The notes: a model not told the origin generated them from the sequence alone. Shown: positions 1 through 8,340, numbered from the stretch's first letter. The stretch is 64,000 nucleotides of DNA from Sphingobium fuliginis (GCF_004152845.1 NZ_SEON01000011.1:30089-94088), one strand, 5' to 3'. A program made the numbers and translations.

Positions 1-244
1 CGGACAATTTGCGCGCACTTTGCGTTACCGCCACGCGCAGCAGCGCTTCCTTTTCCAGGTCGGTGGTGCGGATCGCCTGAAGCGAAGCGACCAAGGCGAT
101 CAGGCCTAGCGGCAGCAGGGCCAGCGTCAGGATGAGGAACATCTTGACGCCGGTGGAATGGGAAACCGCGTTCAATCTCTGAATGAAGGAAGCGGCCGGG
201 GGAGGCATGCCTTCGGCCGGCGGCGGTGGGGATATTCTGTCCAT
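1..244 (-). CDS. Membrane sensor kinase N-terminus (partial), stress-locus linked
   Basis: Only the first 81 codons are in the window; the gene runs off the left edge. Translation from the ATG at 244-242 gives a Pro-rich cytoplasmic start, one strong hydrophobic segment at about residues 34-52 (FLILTLALLPLGLIAL) and the beginning of an extracytoplasmic region. That is the usual start of a membrane sensor kinase. The gene lies downstream of nepR on the same strand and next to phyR, which is where sphingomonads often carry the HWE/HisKA2 kinase that phosphorylates PhyR. The kinase call rests on position and on this membrane start, because no catalytic domain is visible. A second Met at residue 13 is an alternative start. 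Confidence 0.5.
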   Translation of the reverse strand, partial: MDRISPPPPAEGMPPPAASFIQRLNAVSHSTGVKMFLILTLALLPLGLIALVASLQAIRTTDLEKEALLRVAVTQSARKLS

Positions 245-372
245 TTACCTGACGCTGAACATCGAACGCCGATTCTTCGGGGAGAGCGTCGCTCGCCGGC
301 CGGATTTTACCAGATGCGCCATGTCCCCTCCGCTTGTTTCCGGCTCCCCCCGGTCCGGCCGATCAGGGAGAG

Positions 373-627
373 TCAGTCGAGCTTGCTGAGAAGGTCAAGC
401 ATTTCCGCGGGAATATCCTCGTCAACCGCGCGCTGATAGACGGATCGCAGGGCATTAGCGACCTGGCCGTCGTCCTTCGCGGCCGATGTGCGTTTCTTGC
501 GGGCGACACTGCCCTTCACGCCAGAATCCGGAGTGTTGGTGCCGACATCTTTCTTGTCCCCTCCCGTCACATCCCGTTCCGTCGTTGAAGCAACCAAAAC
601 ACGCCCCTCTGCAGCCATCAATGTCAT
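373..627 (-). CDS. nepR: Anti-sigma factor NepR of the general stress response
   Basis: 84 residues, or 81 from the second ATG at 618. The C-terminal third carries the NepR signature: an amphipathic helix (VANALRSVYQRAVDE), then IPAEMLDLLSKLD at the extreme C-terminus, while the N-terminal half is charged and probably disordered. NepR binds and silences the ECF sigma factor EcfG; phosphorylated PhyR displaces it (established for the family). It is divergent from phyR and upstream of the partial sensor kinase on the same strand, so three pieces of the partner-switch sit together and ecfG is only 1.5 kb away. An EcfG-like promoter faces it at 732-756. Assignment is by motif and context and is strong despite the small size. 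Confidence 0.88.
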   Translation of the reverse strand: MTLMAAEGRVLVASTTERDVTGGDKKDVGTNTPDSGVKGSVARKKRTSAAKDDGQVANALRSVYQRAVDEDIPAEMLDLLSKLD

Positions 628-980
628 GCCAGCCTGCTCTTTTTGCGGCTTTCCCCTATGACGTCAATTCGGCGTCAGGGAAATCAAAACACAAAATTCC
701 AAAGATTTTCGAAAAAACCGAACGGCAGTGAAACAAATCCGTTGGTCGTTGGTTCCCTTGGCGAAGCATTTTTTGCCCGCCGCACGAGGTCGGTGGCGAG
801 AATGGAAGGCGACGCGGGCGGTCATGCCCGAAGCATTTCCATTCTGAAAGGGGGTAAGGGGGCTTGCCACATCGGCATCGTCCATCCATCCTCCCATTCC
901 GGCGAATGTTTCGGCATTTTGGTTAAGGCGTGGCTTTAACATAGGACAAGGCGCCCGATGGGCTGGGAGAATTTTTACAG
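628..980. other. nepR/phyR divergent intergenic region
   Basis: 353 bp without a convincing gene. It holds the minus-strand EcfG-type promoter at 732-756. A weaker plus-strand match, CGAAC (720-724 region) with about 17 nt to GTT at 741, overlaps it. A short GTTAA...TTAAC symmetry lies at 922-940. The phyR ribosome site GGGAGAA is at about 964-970. Open frames crossing this stretch have no recognisable protein features. Confidence 0.6.
732..756 (-). promoter_or_regulatory. EcfG-type promoter facing nepR
   Basis: On the minus strand GGAAC (756-752) is followed after 16 nt by TGTT (735-732), one base away from the GGAAC-N16-CGTT arrangement found three times elsewhere in this window. It would start transcription about 100 nt before nepR, which fits the known EcfG-dependent feedback on nepR. 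No experimental support is available here. Confidence 0.6.
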
Positions 981-1775
981 ATGTCGCTTGGTCAGCAACT
1001 GCACCCCCACCTTCCTTTCCTGCGGCGCTACGCGCGTGCGTTGACGGGCAGCCAGGCGCACGGCGATGCCTATGTGCGCGCCACGCTGGAGGCGATCGTG
1101 GCGGCGCCCGACGAATTCCCGTCGAATGTCGATCCGCGCCTTGGCCTCTACAAGACTTTCCATGCGATCTGGTCCTCGTCCCATCTGGAAGACGGGCCGG
1201 TGCTGACCGGCGCCGACGGGCAGGAGGCGATCGCGCAGGCACGACTCGCCCGCCTGACGCCGCTGCCGCGCCAGGCGCTGCTGCTGACGGCGCTGGAGGG
1301 ATTTACCGTCGATGACGTCGGCTATCTGATCGGCCTGGACAGCGACGACGTGGAAGCGCTGGTCAAGGAAGCGCTGAGCGAGATCGAGGCGCAGACCCGC
1401 GCCAAGGTGCTGATCATCGAGGATGAGCCGATCATCGCGATGGATATAGAGACCATCGTTCGCGACCTGGGGCATGAAGTCACCGCCATCGCCGTCACGC
1501 GCGAGGATGCGGTGCGCGAAGCCATGGCGGAACGGCCCGGGCTGGTGCTGGCGGACATCCAGCTTGCCGACGATTCGAGCGGCATCGATGCGGTGAAGGA
1601 CATCCTCGCCGAATTCTCCGTTCCGGTGATCTTCATCACCGCCTTCCCCGAACGCCTGCTGACGGGCGAACGGCCGGAGCCGACCTTCCTCATCACCAAG
1701 CCTTTCCAGCGTTCGACCGTCAAGGCCGCGATTTCTCAGGCGCTGTTCTTCGACGAAGCGACCGCGCCGGCCTGA
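981..1775 (+). CDS. phyR: PhyR, anti-anti-sigma response regulator
   Basis: 264 residues, the normal PhyR size. Residues 1-135 form the sigma-like domain (N-terminal helices and a region-4-like segment around LPRQALLLTALEGFTVDDVGYLIG). Residues 141-258 form the receiver domain with acidic residues in IIEDEP, phosphoacceptor Asp192 in ADIQL, the FITAFPERLL stretch of the FATGUY class and the conserved Lys in ITKPFQ. When phosphorylated, the sigma-like domain sequesters NepR and frees EcfG. The gene diverges from nepR and precedes ecfG. The ATG has a good ribosome site (GGGAGAA). The domain order, sigma-like before receiver, is diagnostic, so confidence is high. Confidence 0.96.
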   Translation: MSLGQQLHPHLPFLRRYARALTGSQAHGDAYVRATLEAIVAAPDEFPSNVDPRLGLYKTFHAIWSSSHLEDGPVLTGADGQEAIAQARLARLTPLPRQALLLTALEGFTVDDVGYLIGLDSDDVEALVKEALSEIEAQTRAKVLIIEDEPIIAMDIETIVRDLGHEVTAIAVTREDAVREAMAERPGLVLADIQLADDSSGIDAVKDILAEFSVPVIFITAFPERLLTGERPEPTFLITKPFQRSTVKAAISQALFFDEATAPA

Positions 1776-1814
1776 CGTCGCGCGCGGCTTTCTGAAATTA
1801 GGCTGGAAAGAAGG

Positions 1815-1839
1815 GGAACCCCGGTCCACGACCCGCGTT
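1815..1839 (+). promoter_or_regulatory. EcfG promoter of the ecfG transcription unit
   Basis: GGAAC at 1815-1819, a 16-nt spacer, and CGTT at 1836-1839 match the alphaproteobacterial EcfG consensus exactly. The predicted start, about 1846, lies just before the 44-codon membrane peptide gene and ecfG, so ecfG is probably positively autoregulated. Confidence 0.8.
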
Positions 1840-1867
1840 ATTGATGCGTAACGATCGGGAGCGACCC

Positions 1868-2002
1868 ATGGTCGAACAGGAGCAGCATATTGCGACGGAA
1901 GAAGCCAGGGCGGGCTCGACGCCGCATATCGTGCGTTACGTGCTCGGCGTTTCACTGACACTCGCGATCATCGTGATGATTGTGATATTGTGGGGCCATT
2001 GA
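1868..2002 (+). CDS. Small single-pass membrane peptide upstream of ecfG
   Basis: 44 codons starting MVEQEQHIATEEARAG and ending in ILWGH. An acidic, soluble N-terminal half precedes one hydrophobic helix at about residues 24-42 (VLGVSLTLAIIVMIVIL). It is the first open frame after a perfect EcfG promoter and ends 116 nt before the preferred ecfG start, so it should be co-transcribed with the stress sigma factor. I do not recognise a named family. It might be a translated stress peptide with its own membrane role. Its short length leaves some doubt, but the transmembrane pattern and the position argue that it is real. Confidence 0.6.
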   Translation: MVEQEQHIATEEARAGSTPHIVRYVLGVSLTLAIIVMIVILWGH

Positions 2003-2118
2003 ACGCGGTTGCGGCAATTGGTCCTTGAGAAGAAAAAGATTGGGATGCGGACGCACATATGGCTTTGACGACTTCCGTTCATGCAGCGAGGGCGACAGCC
2101 GGTGAAGGGGTTGTTACC

Positions 2119-2775
2119 ATGAGCGACGGCGTGGGCCAGGATGTTGAGCGCGAAACGCTTTCAGACACCGATTTCAAGCGGGAACTGGCGGCGGTCATCC
2201 CCCATCTGCGCGCCTTTGGACGGTCCCTGTCCGGCAATCGCGATGTCGCGGACGATCTGGTGCAGGAAACGCTGCTGAAGGCCTGGGCCGCGCGCAGCCG
2301 CTTCCAGGCGGGCACCAACATGCGTGCCTGGACCTTCATCATCCTGCGCAATCATTATCTGTCGCAGATGCGCCGTTCCCGCTTCCGGGGCGATTGGGAC
2401 GATCTGGCGGCCGACCGCCTGCTTGCCGCGCCCGCCGGGCAGGACAAGCATGTCGAACTGTCCGACATGCAGCGCGCCTTGCTGCAATTGCCGCAGCCCC
2501 AGCGAGAGGCGCTGATCCTGGTCGGCGCGGGCGGCTTCGCCTATGAGGAAGCCGCCGAAATCTGCGGCGTCGCCGTGGGCACCATCAAGAGCCGCGTCGC
2601 CCGCGGCCGCGCCGCGCTGGAGCAGATATTGGAAAATGGCGAACTGCCATCCCGCCGCAGCCAGGAAAGCAGCGACGCCGCGGTGCTGGACGAGATCATG
2701 GACGATGTCGACCGGTTGAGCCGGGGCCGGGAATCCCGGGAAACAGGTGAAGATACCGACTCCGACGTGGAGTGA
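2119..2775 (+). CDS. ecfG: General stress ECF sigma factor EcfG
   Basis: 218 residues from the ATG at 2119, chosen for the ribosome site AAGGGG eight bases upstream; an in-frame ATG at 2059 would add 20 residues with a poorer site. Region 2 reads AVIPHLRAFGRSLSGNRDVA, then DDLVQETLLKAWAARSRF and MRAWTFIILRNHYL. Region 4 has LPQPQREALILVGAGGFAYE followed by EICGVAVGTIKSRVARGR. This is the EcfG (ECF15) pattern. A C-terminal acidic extension of about 35 residues follows. With nepR and phyR adjacent it is the output sigma factor of the partner switch. Regulation is probably by the EcfG promoter at 1815-1839 and by NepR sequestration. Confidence 0.94.
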   Translation: MSDGVGQDVERETLSDTDFKRELAAVIPHLRAFGRSLSGNRDVADDLVQETLLKAWAARSRFQAGTNMRAWTFIILRNHYLSQMRRSRFRGDWDDLAADRLLAAPAGQDKHVELSDMQRALLQLPQPQREALILVGAGGFAYEEAAEICGVAVGTIKSRVARGRAALEQILENGELPSRRSQESSDAAVLDEIMDDVDRLSRGRESRETGEDTDSDVE

Positions 2776-2823
2776 TCTGTGCTATACTCTCCGCCTCGGT
2801 ATGCGAGGATCGGGAGAAGGAGA

Positions 2824-3075
2824 ATGGACGAAGGTCGTAAGGACGAACCCTTCGAACCGGCTTCCTTGCCGGGCCGGTCGCGGGGAAGCCTGATCATATT
2901 CCTTCTGGTCGCCCTGGCGCTGGTGCTGGCGATCGGCTTTTTCTACATGACGAAGGAACGCGACGATAGCCGTGCCGACGCCCTTATGAAGGCAGCCGGT
3001 TCCGTCGACAGCGCCGCCCATGTGGTGGGGCACGCGGCGAAGAACGCCGCGGATGCGCTTCGCAACCAGAATTGA
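2824..3075 (+). CDS. Small membrane protein downstream of ecfG
   Basis: 83 residues from the ATG at 2824, which has the strong ribosome site GGAGAAGGAG; an upstream ATG at 2779 is less likely. An N-terminal charged segment (MDEGRKDEPFEP) is followed by a transmembrane helix at about residues 22-42 (LIIFLLVALALVLAIGFFYM) and an Ala-rich C-terminal helix with repeated AAG/HAA patterns. The topology suggests a single-pass inner-membrane protein. It follows ecfG after 48 bp and is probably in the same stress transcription unit. No family name can be given. Confidence 0.7.
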   Translation: MDEGRKDEPFEPASLPGRSRGSLIIFLLVALALVLAIGFFYMTKERDDSRADALMKAAGSVDSAAHVVGHAAKNAADALRNQN

Positions 3076-3231
3076 TCGCCCCTGCCGCTTCGTCGGCATG
3101 GTCGGTGGTCCCGTTCAGAAAATCTTTGTGATTGTCGTGCATTGTCCCTGACAGTGTCGGATTTCCTTACAGCGCCTGTAAGCTGATCCGGCTGTCACCT
3201 GCCCGCCGGGCGCAGCGGGAACGCGCGACGA

Positions 3232-4620
3232 ATGATAAGATTGTTCAAACATTATGTGCCGCATGCGGTCCTGCTGCTCGGCCTTCTGGACTTCATGCTG
3301 CTGATGGCGGCGGCTGAAGGCGGGTGGATTCTGCGCGCCCGCCAGATCGGCATGGAGGTCGATCATGTGTCGACCCGCATCGCGCCGCTGCTCAGCTTCG
3401 GCCTGGCCATACAGACAGCGATGATCGCGGTCGGCGTCTATGGGCCGGAGGCGCTGCAATCGATCCGCTACGCGCTGGCGCGGCTGCTGGTCGCGATTTC
3501 GCTGGGCGTGCTGTTCCTGTCGGTCATGCATTTCCTGCTGCCGGACATCACGCTCTGGCGGTCCAATTCGCTTTACGCCATGGGACTCGCCATTGCCCTG
3601 CTGCTGGCGATCCGCGTCCTTTTGGGATCGATGCTCGGCGGCGAAGCGTTCAAGCGGCGGCTGGTCGTGCTGGGCGCGGGCAATCGCGCCGACCGCATCC
3701 GGGAGATCGAGCAGCGCAAGGGATCGGGCTTCCTCGTCGTCGGCTACATCGCGATGAATGACGGCGCGCAGGTGATCCCGGAGGCGATCAACCGCAGCGC
3801 CATCTACAATCTCGCCGATTTCGTCGTCCGCCTGGCCGCGAGCGAGGTGGTGCTGGCGCTGGAGGAACGGCGCAACGCCTTGCCGCTGAGCGACCTGCTG
3901 CGCATCAAGACCACCGGCGTCCATGTGAACGAGATCTCCACCTTCCTGGAGCGGGAAACCGGCCGTGTCGACCTGGACAGCGTGAATCCGAGCTGGCTGA
4001 TCTTCTCCGACGGCTTTTCGGCGGGCCGCCGCCTGTCCAGCATCGCCAAGCGGCTGTTCGACGTCCTCGCCAGTTCGATCCTGCTGCTGCTGACCGGCCC
4101 CATCATCCTGCTGGCCGCCCTGTTGGTGAAGCTCGACAGCAAGGGCCCCGCATTCTACCGCCAGCAGCGCGTCGGCCTTTATGGCGAGGAATTCTGGATC
4201 GTGAAGCTGCGCACCATGCGGCAGGACGCGGAACTGTCCGGCCAGGCGGTCTGGGCGGAAAAGGACGATCCGCGCATCACCCGCCTTGGCTACTGGCTGC
4301 GCAAGCTGCGCATCGACGAACTGCCGCAGACATGGACGGTGCTGAAGGGCGAGATGAGCTTCGTCGGCCCGCGCCCCGAACGCCGTCAGTTCGTCGAGGA
4401 TCTGGAACAGCATCTGCGCTATTATGCGGAGCGGCACATGGTGAAGCCCGGCATCACCGGCTGGGCGCAGATCAACTATCCCTATGGCGCGTCGATAGAG
4501 GATGCCCGGAACAAGCTGGAATATGATCTTTATTACGCCAAGAACTACACGCCTTTCCTCGATCTGCTGATCCTCATCCAGACGCTGCGCGTCATCCTCT
4601 GGCCGGAGGGGGCGCGGTGA
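3232..4620 (+). CDS. PEP-CTERM/XrtA-associated sugar transferase
   Basis: 462 residues, matching the TIGR03013-type transferases found with exosortase A systems. The N-terminal third has about four to five membrane helices (AVLLLGLLDFMLLMAAAEGG onward). A nucleotide-binding-like middle domain begins RLVVLGAGNRADRI. The C-terminal bacterial sugar transferase domain (from about residue 275) has KRLFDVLASS, LVKLDSKGPAFYRQQRVG, LRIDELPQ, MSFVGPRPE and KPGITGWAQINYPYG. It should transfer a sugar-phosphate to undecaprenyl phosphate at the start of exopolysaccharide assembly. Its stop overlaps the GTG start of prsK. No strong promoter was seen upstream. No exosortase gene lies in the window. Confidence 0.9.
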   Translation: MIRLFKHYVPHAVLLLGLLDFMLLMAAAEGGWILRARQIGMEVDHVSTRIAPLLSFGLAIQTAMIAVGVYGPEALQSIRYALARLLVAISLGVLFLSVMHFLLPDITLWRSNSLYAMGLAIALLLAIRVLLGSMLGGEAFKRRLVVLGAGNRADRIREIEQRKGSGFLVVGYIAMNDGAQVIPEAINRSAIYNLADFVVRLAASEVVLALEERRNALPLSDLLRIKTTGVHVNEISTFLERETGRVDLDSVNPSWLIFSDGFSAGRRLSSIAKRLFDVLASSILLLLTGPIILLAALLVKLDSKGPAFYRQQRVGLYGEEFWIVKLRTMRQDAELSGQAVWAEKDDPRITRLGYWLRKLRIDELPQTWTVLKGEMSFVGPRPERRQFVEDLEQHLRYYAERHMVKPGITGWAQINYPYGASIEDARNKLEYDLYYAKNYTPFLDLLILIQTLRVILWPEGAR

Positions 4621-6686
4621 GCGGCCTGCTGCAATTCGTCGGGGACTGGGGCCATGCGCTGGCCGCCGTGCTGTTCGCGGCGCTCGGCATTTTCGTCCTG
4701 CGCCGCCGGGAAGAAGCCGCCGAACAGCGCCTGCTGGCCGCGGCGCTGCTGCTGACCGCCTGCTGGTCGCTCTATGTCTCCTTCGGCGGGGTGGGCAAGC
4801 CGCTGACCGGCATCGGAGAAAATATCCGAAACGCGGCCTGGCTGCTGCTGCTGTTCGCGATGCTGCGGCGGAACGGCGCGGTGCGGGGAGAATCCCTGCT
4901 GGCGATCGGATCGGTCTATGCCGCCGTGGCGGGAATCATCCTGCTTCAGACCTTCACCGACCTCATCTGGCGGCAATTGCCGGAGCCTAGCGACCTGCAC
5001 CGCGCGCTTCTTCATGCCTCGCTGGTGCTGCACCTGATGACCGCCATCGGCAGCCTGATGCTGGTCCATCATCTCTATATCAGTTGGCCGGTGCGGGAAC
5101 GGGAGCGGGTGGCGCTGCTGCTGGGGGCGCTGGCGGCGATGTGGACATATGACCTCAATCTCTATGCCATCGCCACCTTCGCCATCGACCGGGCAAGCGA
5201 TCTCTACGCGCTGCGCGGGCCGATGATGGCGCTGCTGGCCCCGGTGATCGCGGCGGGAATGCGCGCCGACATGGCCGGACGGCTGCAACTGTCCCGCGCC
5301 CTGACATTCCAGTCGCTCTCCCTCGCGGCCATCGCGCTCTACATCGTGGTGCTGGCGGCGGCGGCGGTGCTGGTGGAACTGGTCGCCGGGCCCTATGCCC
5401 GCGCGGTCGAGATCGGCTGCGTCTTCTTCCTGGCGGTAAGCGCGCTCGTGCTGCTGCCTTCCCGCCGGCTCCGCGCCTTCTGGAAGGTGCAGGTGGCCAA
5501 GCATTTCTTCCAGCACCGCTATGACTATCGCACCGAATGGATGCGCTTCGGCGACACCATAGGCCGCCCCGGCGACAATGCCCTGCCTTTGGGGGAGCGC
5601 GTGGCGAAGGCGGTGGCCGACATCACCGATTCTCCCGCCGCCCTGCTGATGCTGCGTGCGGACGACGGCGCGCTGGCGTTCGAAACGCACTGGAACTGGC
5701 AGGGGGACAGGCCGGACGGATCGGTCGTGCCCGCCCCGCTCGCCGCCCTCATCGAACAGAGCGGCTGGATCATCGACATCGACCGCCCGCCTTCCGGGGC
5801 CGGGGAAATCAGTGCGCCGGGCTGGATGAGCCTGGACCGCCGCGCCTGGGCGCTGGTGCCGCTGATCCATTTCGGCCGGCTGATCGGCGCGATCCTGCTT
5901 GCCCGCCCGCCGATCGACCGCCGGCTCGACTGGGAGGATTTCGACATGCTGCGCGCCGCCGGACGGCAGGCGGCCAGCTATCTGAGCGAGGCGCAGGGCC
6001 AGCAGGCGCTGGACGACGCCCAGCGCTTCGAGGAGTTCAACCGCCGCTTCGCCTTCATCATCCATGACGTCAAGAATCTGGTGAGCCAGCTTTCGCTGCT
6101 CGCCCGCAATGCGGAGCGGCACGCCGACAATCCGGATTTCCGCACCGACATGGTGCTGACGCTGAAGGAATCGGTGGGCAAGATGAACGACATGCTCGCC
6201 CGCCTGTCGCAGCATAACAAGGGCCGGGCGGAGGAACCCCGGCCCATGGCGCTGCGCGAAGTGGCGGAGCAGGTCGCGCGCACCCGCTCGCGCCAGCACG
6301 AAATAGGCGTGACCGGCGACGCGCCGCCCGTGCTGGCCGATCCCGCCAGGGTCGAGCAGATCGTCACCCACCTGCTCCAGAACGCCATCGACGCCAGCCG
6401 GCCGGACAGCCCCGTGGAATTGCGCTTGTCCGCCGATGGTGGCTGCGCCCTGCTGGATGTCGTCGATCAGGGCCGGGGGATGACCGCGGAATTCATCCGC
6501 CGCGAATTGTTCAAGCCCTTCTCCTCCAGCAAGGCGGGGGGCTTTGGCATCGGTGCGTTCGAGGCGCGGGCCCTGGCCCAGGCGATGGGCGGGCGGATCG
6601 ATGTGGAAAGCAAGCCCGGCGTGGGGAGCCGGTTCACGCTGCGCCTGCCTTTGGCGCAACAGGATCTTAGGGGGAAGGCCGCCTGA
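4617..6686 (+). CDS. prsK: PEP-CTERM system histidine kinase PrsK
   Basis: 689 residues from a GTG that overlaps the transferase stop (GTGA). The N-terminal 290 residues form about eight membrane helices. A GAF-like domain follows at roughly 300-455. The kinase core begins with the phosphoacceptor motif FIIHDVKNLVSQLS and continues to the ATPase boxes: N-box LLQNAIDASRP, G1 DQGRGM and G2 KAGGFGIGAFEARALA. PrsK pairs with PrsR in exosortase/PEP-CTERM systems that govern exopolysaccharide and sorted protein expression. The head-to-tail overlap with prsR (stop TGA and start ATG share one base) supports a dedicated pair. The signal it senses cannot be read from the sequence. Confidence 0.92.
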   Translation: MSGLLQFVGDWGHALAAVLFAALGIFVLRRREEAAEQRLLAAALLLTACWSLYVSFGGVGKPLTGIGENIRNAAWLLLLFAMLRRNGAVRGESLLAIGSVYAAVAGIILLQTFTDLIWRQLPEPSDLHRALLHASLVLHLMTAIGSLMLVHHLYISWPVRERERVALLLGALAAMWTYDLNLYAIATFAIDRASDLYALRGPMMALLAPVIAAGMRADMAGRLQLSRALTFQSLSLAAIALYIVVLAAAAVLVELVAGPYARAVEIGCVFFLAVSALVLLPSRRLRAFWKVQVAKHFFQHRYDYRTEWMRFGDTIGRPGDNALPLGERVAKAVADITDSPAALLMLRADDGALAFETHWNWQGDRPDGSVVPAPLAALIEQSGWIIDIDRPPSGAGEISAPGWMSLDRRAWALVPLIHFGRLIGAILLARPPIDRRLDWEDFDMLRAAGRQAASYLSEAQGQQALDDAQRFEEFNRRFAFIIHDVKNLVSQLSLLARNAERHADNPDFRTDMVLTLKESVGKMNDMLARLSQHNKGRAEEPRPMALREVAEQVARTRSRQHEIGVTGDAPPVLADPARVEQIVTHLLQNAIDASRPDSPVELRLSADGGCALLDVVDQGRGMTAEFIRRELFKPFSSSKAGGFGIGAFEARALAQAMGGRIDVESKPGVGSRFTLRLPLAQQDLRGKAA

Positions 6687-8050
6687 TGAGCGACATGCGA
6701 CCGAAACTGCTGATCGTCGAGGACGATCCGGGCCTGCAACGGCAATTGCGCTGGGCCTATGAGGAATATCAGCTCTTCATCGCGGGCGACCGGGAGGAAG
6801 CGATAGAGATGCTGCGCGAGCAGGCGCCCGATGTGGTGACGCTGGACCTGGGCCTGCCGCCCGATCCCGACGGCACCAGCGAAGGGTTCGCGACGCTGGC
6901 GGAAATGCTGCGGATCAAGCCGGACACGAAGGTCATCGTCGCGTCCGGCCATGGGGCGCGGGAAAGCGCGCTGCAGGCCATTTCCGGCGGCGCCTATGAT
7001 TTCTACCAGAAGCCGGTCGACATCGATGAGCTGGGGCTGATCGTCCGCCGCGCCTTCCACGTTCATGCGCTGGAGCGGGAAAATGCCCGGCTGGCCGAAA
7101 CCGCGCCGGAGGGCGGGCGCGTGCTGGGCCGGCTGATCACCGCCGCGCCGGAAATGATGAAGGTCGCCCGCACCATAGAACGGGTGGCGGCCGCGGACGT
7201 CTCCGTCCTGCTGCTGGGCGCAAGCGGCACCGGCAAGGAATTGCTGGCGCAGGGCCTGCACGATGCCAGCCCGCGCCGGGACGGGGCCTTCGTCGCGATC
7301 AACTGCGCGGCGATTCCCGAAACATTGCTGGAGGCCGAACTGTTCGGCCATGAGAAGGGCGCCTTCACCGGGGCGATCAAGACCACGCCCGGCAAGATCG
7401 AGCAGGCGCAGGGCGGCACGCTCTTCCTGGACGAAGTGGGCGACATACCGCTGGCCTTGCAGGTGAAGCTGCTGCGCTTCCTGCAGGAGCGGGTGATCGA
7501 ACGGATCGGCGGACGCCAGCCCATATCGGTCAACACGCGGATCGTCTGCGCCACGCATCAGGATCTGGAAGCCATGATCGCGGCGGGCACTTTCCGGGAG
7601 GACCTCTATTATCGCCTGGCGGAGATCGTCGTGCGCATTCCCGCTCTCCGGGAGCGGCCGGGCGATCCGGCGCTGCTGGCGCGGCATTTCCTCCACCGCT
7701 TCGCCAAGGAGATGAATCCGCAGGTCAAGGGGCTCGCGCCCGATGCGCTGGCGGCGCTCGACGCCTGGGGCTGGCCGGGCAATGTGCGAGAGCTGGAAAA
7801 CCGCATGAAGCGCGCCGTCATCATGGCCGACGGCAAGCATGTGACCGCGGCCGATCTCGATCTGGACGGAGATCGCGCCGAAGGCGGTGATGTGGTGAAC
7901 CTGAAGGCGGCGCGGGAAATGGCCGACCGCCGCGCGATCCGCCGGGCGATTGCGCGGACGGACGGGAATATCTCCGGCGCGGCGAAGATGCTGGGGATCA
8001 GCCGGCCGACGCTCTACGATCTGCTGAAGCAATATCGGATGCAGAATTGA
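6686..8050 (+). CDS. prsR: PEP-CTERM-box sigma-54 response regulator PrsR
   Basis: 454 residues with three domains. The receiver (1-125) carries phosphoacceptor Asp54 in VTLDLGLP. The AAA+ sigma-54 interaction domain has Walker A GASGTGKE near residue 178, the diagnostic GAFTGA loop at 225-230, and Walker B TLFLDEVGD. A Fis-type DNA-binding helix-turn-helix lies at the C-terminus (AAKMLGISRPTLYDLLK). It should activate sigma-54 promoters when phosphorylated by PrsK. In related bacteria its targets are PEP-CTERM protein and exopolysaccharide genes; none is visible here and I found no convincing GG-N10-GC sigma-54 site upstream of the operon, so its targets lie elsewhere. Confidence 0.94.
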   Translation: MSDMRPKLLIVEDDPGLQRQLRWAYEEYQLFIAGDREEAIEMLREQAPDVVTLDLGLPPDPDGTSEGFATLAEMLRIKPDTKVIVASGHGARESALQAISGGAYDFYQKPVDIDELGLIVRRAFHVHALERENARLAETAPEGGRVLGRLITAAPEMMKVARTIERVAAADVSVLLLGASGTGKELLAQGLHDASPRRDGAFVAINCAAIPETLLEAELFGHEKGAFTGAIKTTPGKIEQAQGGTLFLDEVGDIPLALQVKLLRFLQERVIERIGGRQPISVNTRIVCATHQDLEAMIAAGTFREDLYYRLAEIVVRIPALRERPGDPALLARHFLHRFAKEMNPQVKGLAPDALAALDAWGWPGNVRELENRMKRAVIMADGKHVTAADLDLDGDRAEGGDVVNLKAAREMADRRAIRRAIARTDGNISGAAKMLGISRPTLYDLLKQYRMQN

Positions 8051-8117
8051 AGGCCCTGATTGTACCAAAGCGCGCCGCGTCCATTGGAGTGCGGGGAAAT
8101 GGCCAATCCAAGACATT

Positions 8118-8245
8118 CCCCTCCCGCAGGCGGGAGGGGTTAGGGGTGGGTGCGAGCGCAGCGAGCTTCCAGCTTAGCCGTTGCAAATTCCCGCTGATGT
8201 CGCGCCAGCCCACCCCCTAGCCCCCTCCCGCTTGCGGGAGGGGGG
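8118..8245. repeat. Paired inverted palindromic repeat (REPIN-like)
   Basis: Two hairpins face each other. The left is CCCCTCCCG/CGGGAGGGG at 8118-8139 followed by TTAGGGGTGGG. The right is CCCACCCCCTAG at 8209-8220 followed by CCCCTCCCGC/GCGGGAGGGG. The right copy is the inverted counterpart of the left, with about 58 bp between. It fills most of the 290-bp gap after prsR, and transcription from prsR would fold it. No gene is seen in 8051-8340. Confidence 0.75.
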
Positions 8246-8340
8246 ATGGCAGGAAACCACCCAAATCAGCCAGCCCGGCGGCTCACGAACTTATCACGTC
8301 ACCCGCACCCACTGCACTCATGGAAAAACGCAGCGCGATC

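Noticed and set aside
643..939. 98-residue plus-strand frame in the nepR/phyR gap
   Set aside because: No ribosome site, no family pattern, and it overlaps the promoter sequences.
921..940. Possible CtrA site upstream of phyR (TTAA...TTAA)
   Set aside because: The spacing is nine, not the seven bases of the CtrA consensus.
3100..3231. Sigma-54 promoter for the sugar transferase-prsK-prsR operon
   Set aside because: The best candidate has GG and GC nine bases apart instead of ten and lacks the flanking consensus.
4545..8116. Two long minus-strand open frames opposite prsK and prsR
   Set aside because: Antisense shadows; prsK and prsR have full domain sets and overlapping starts and stops.
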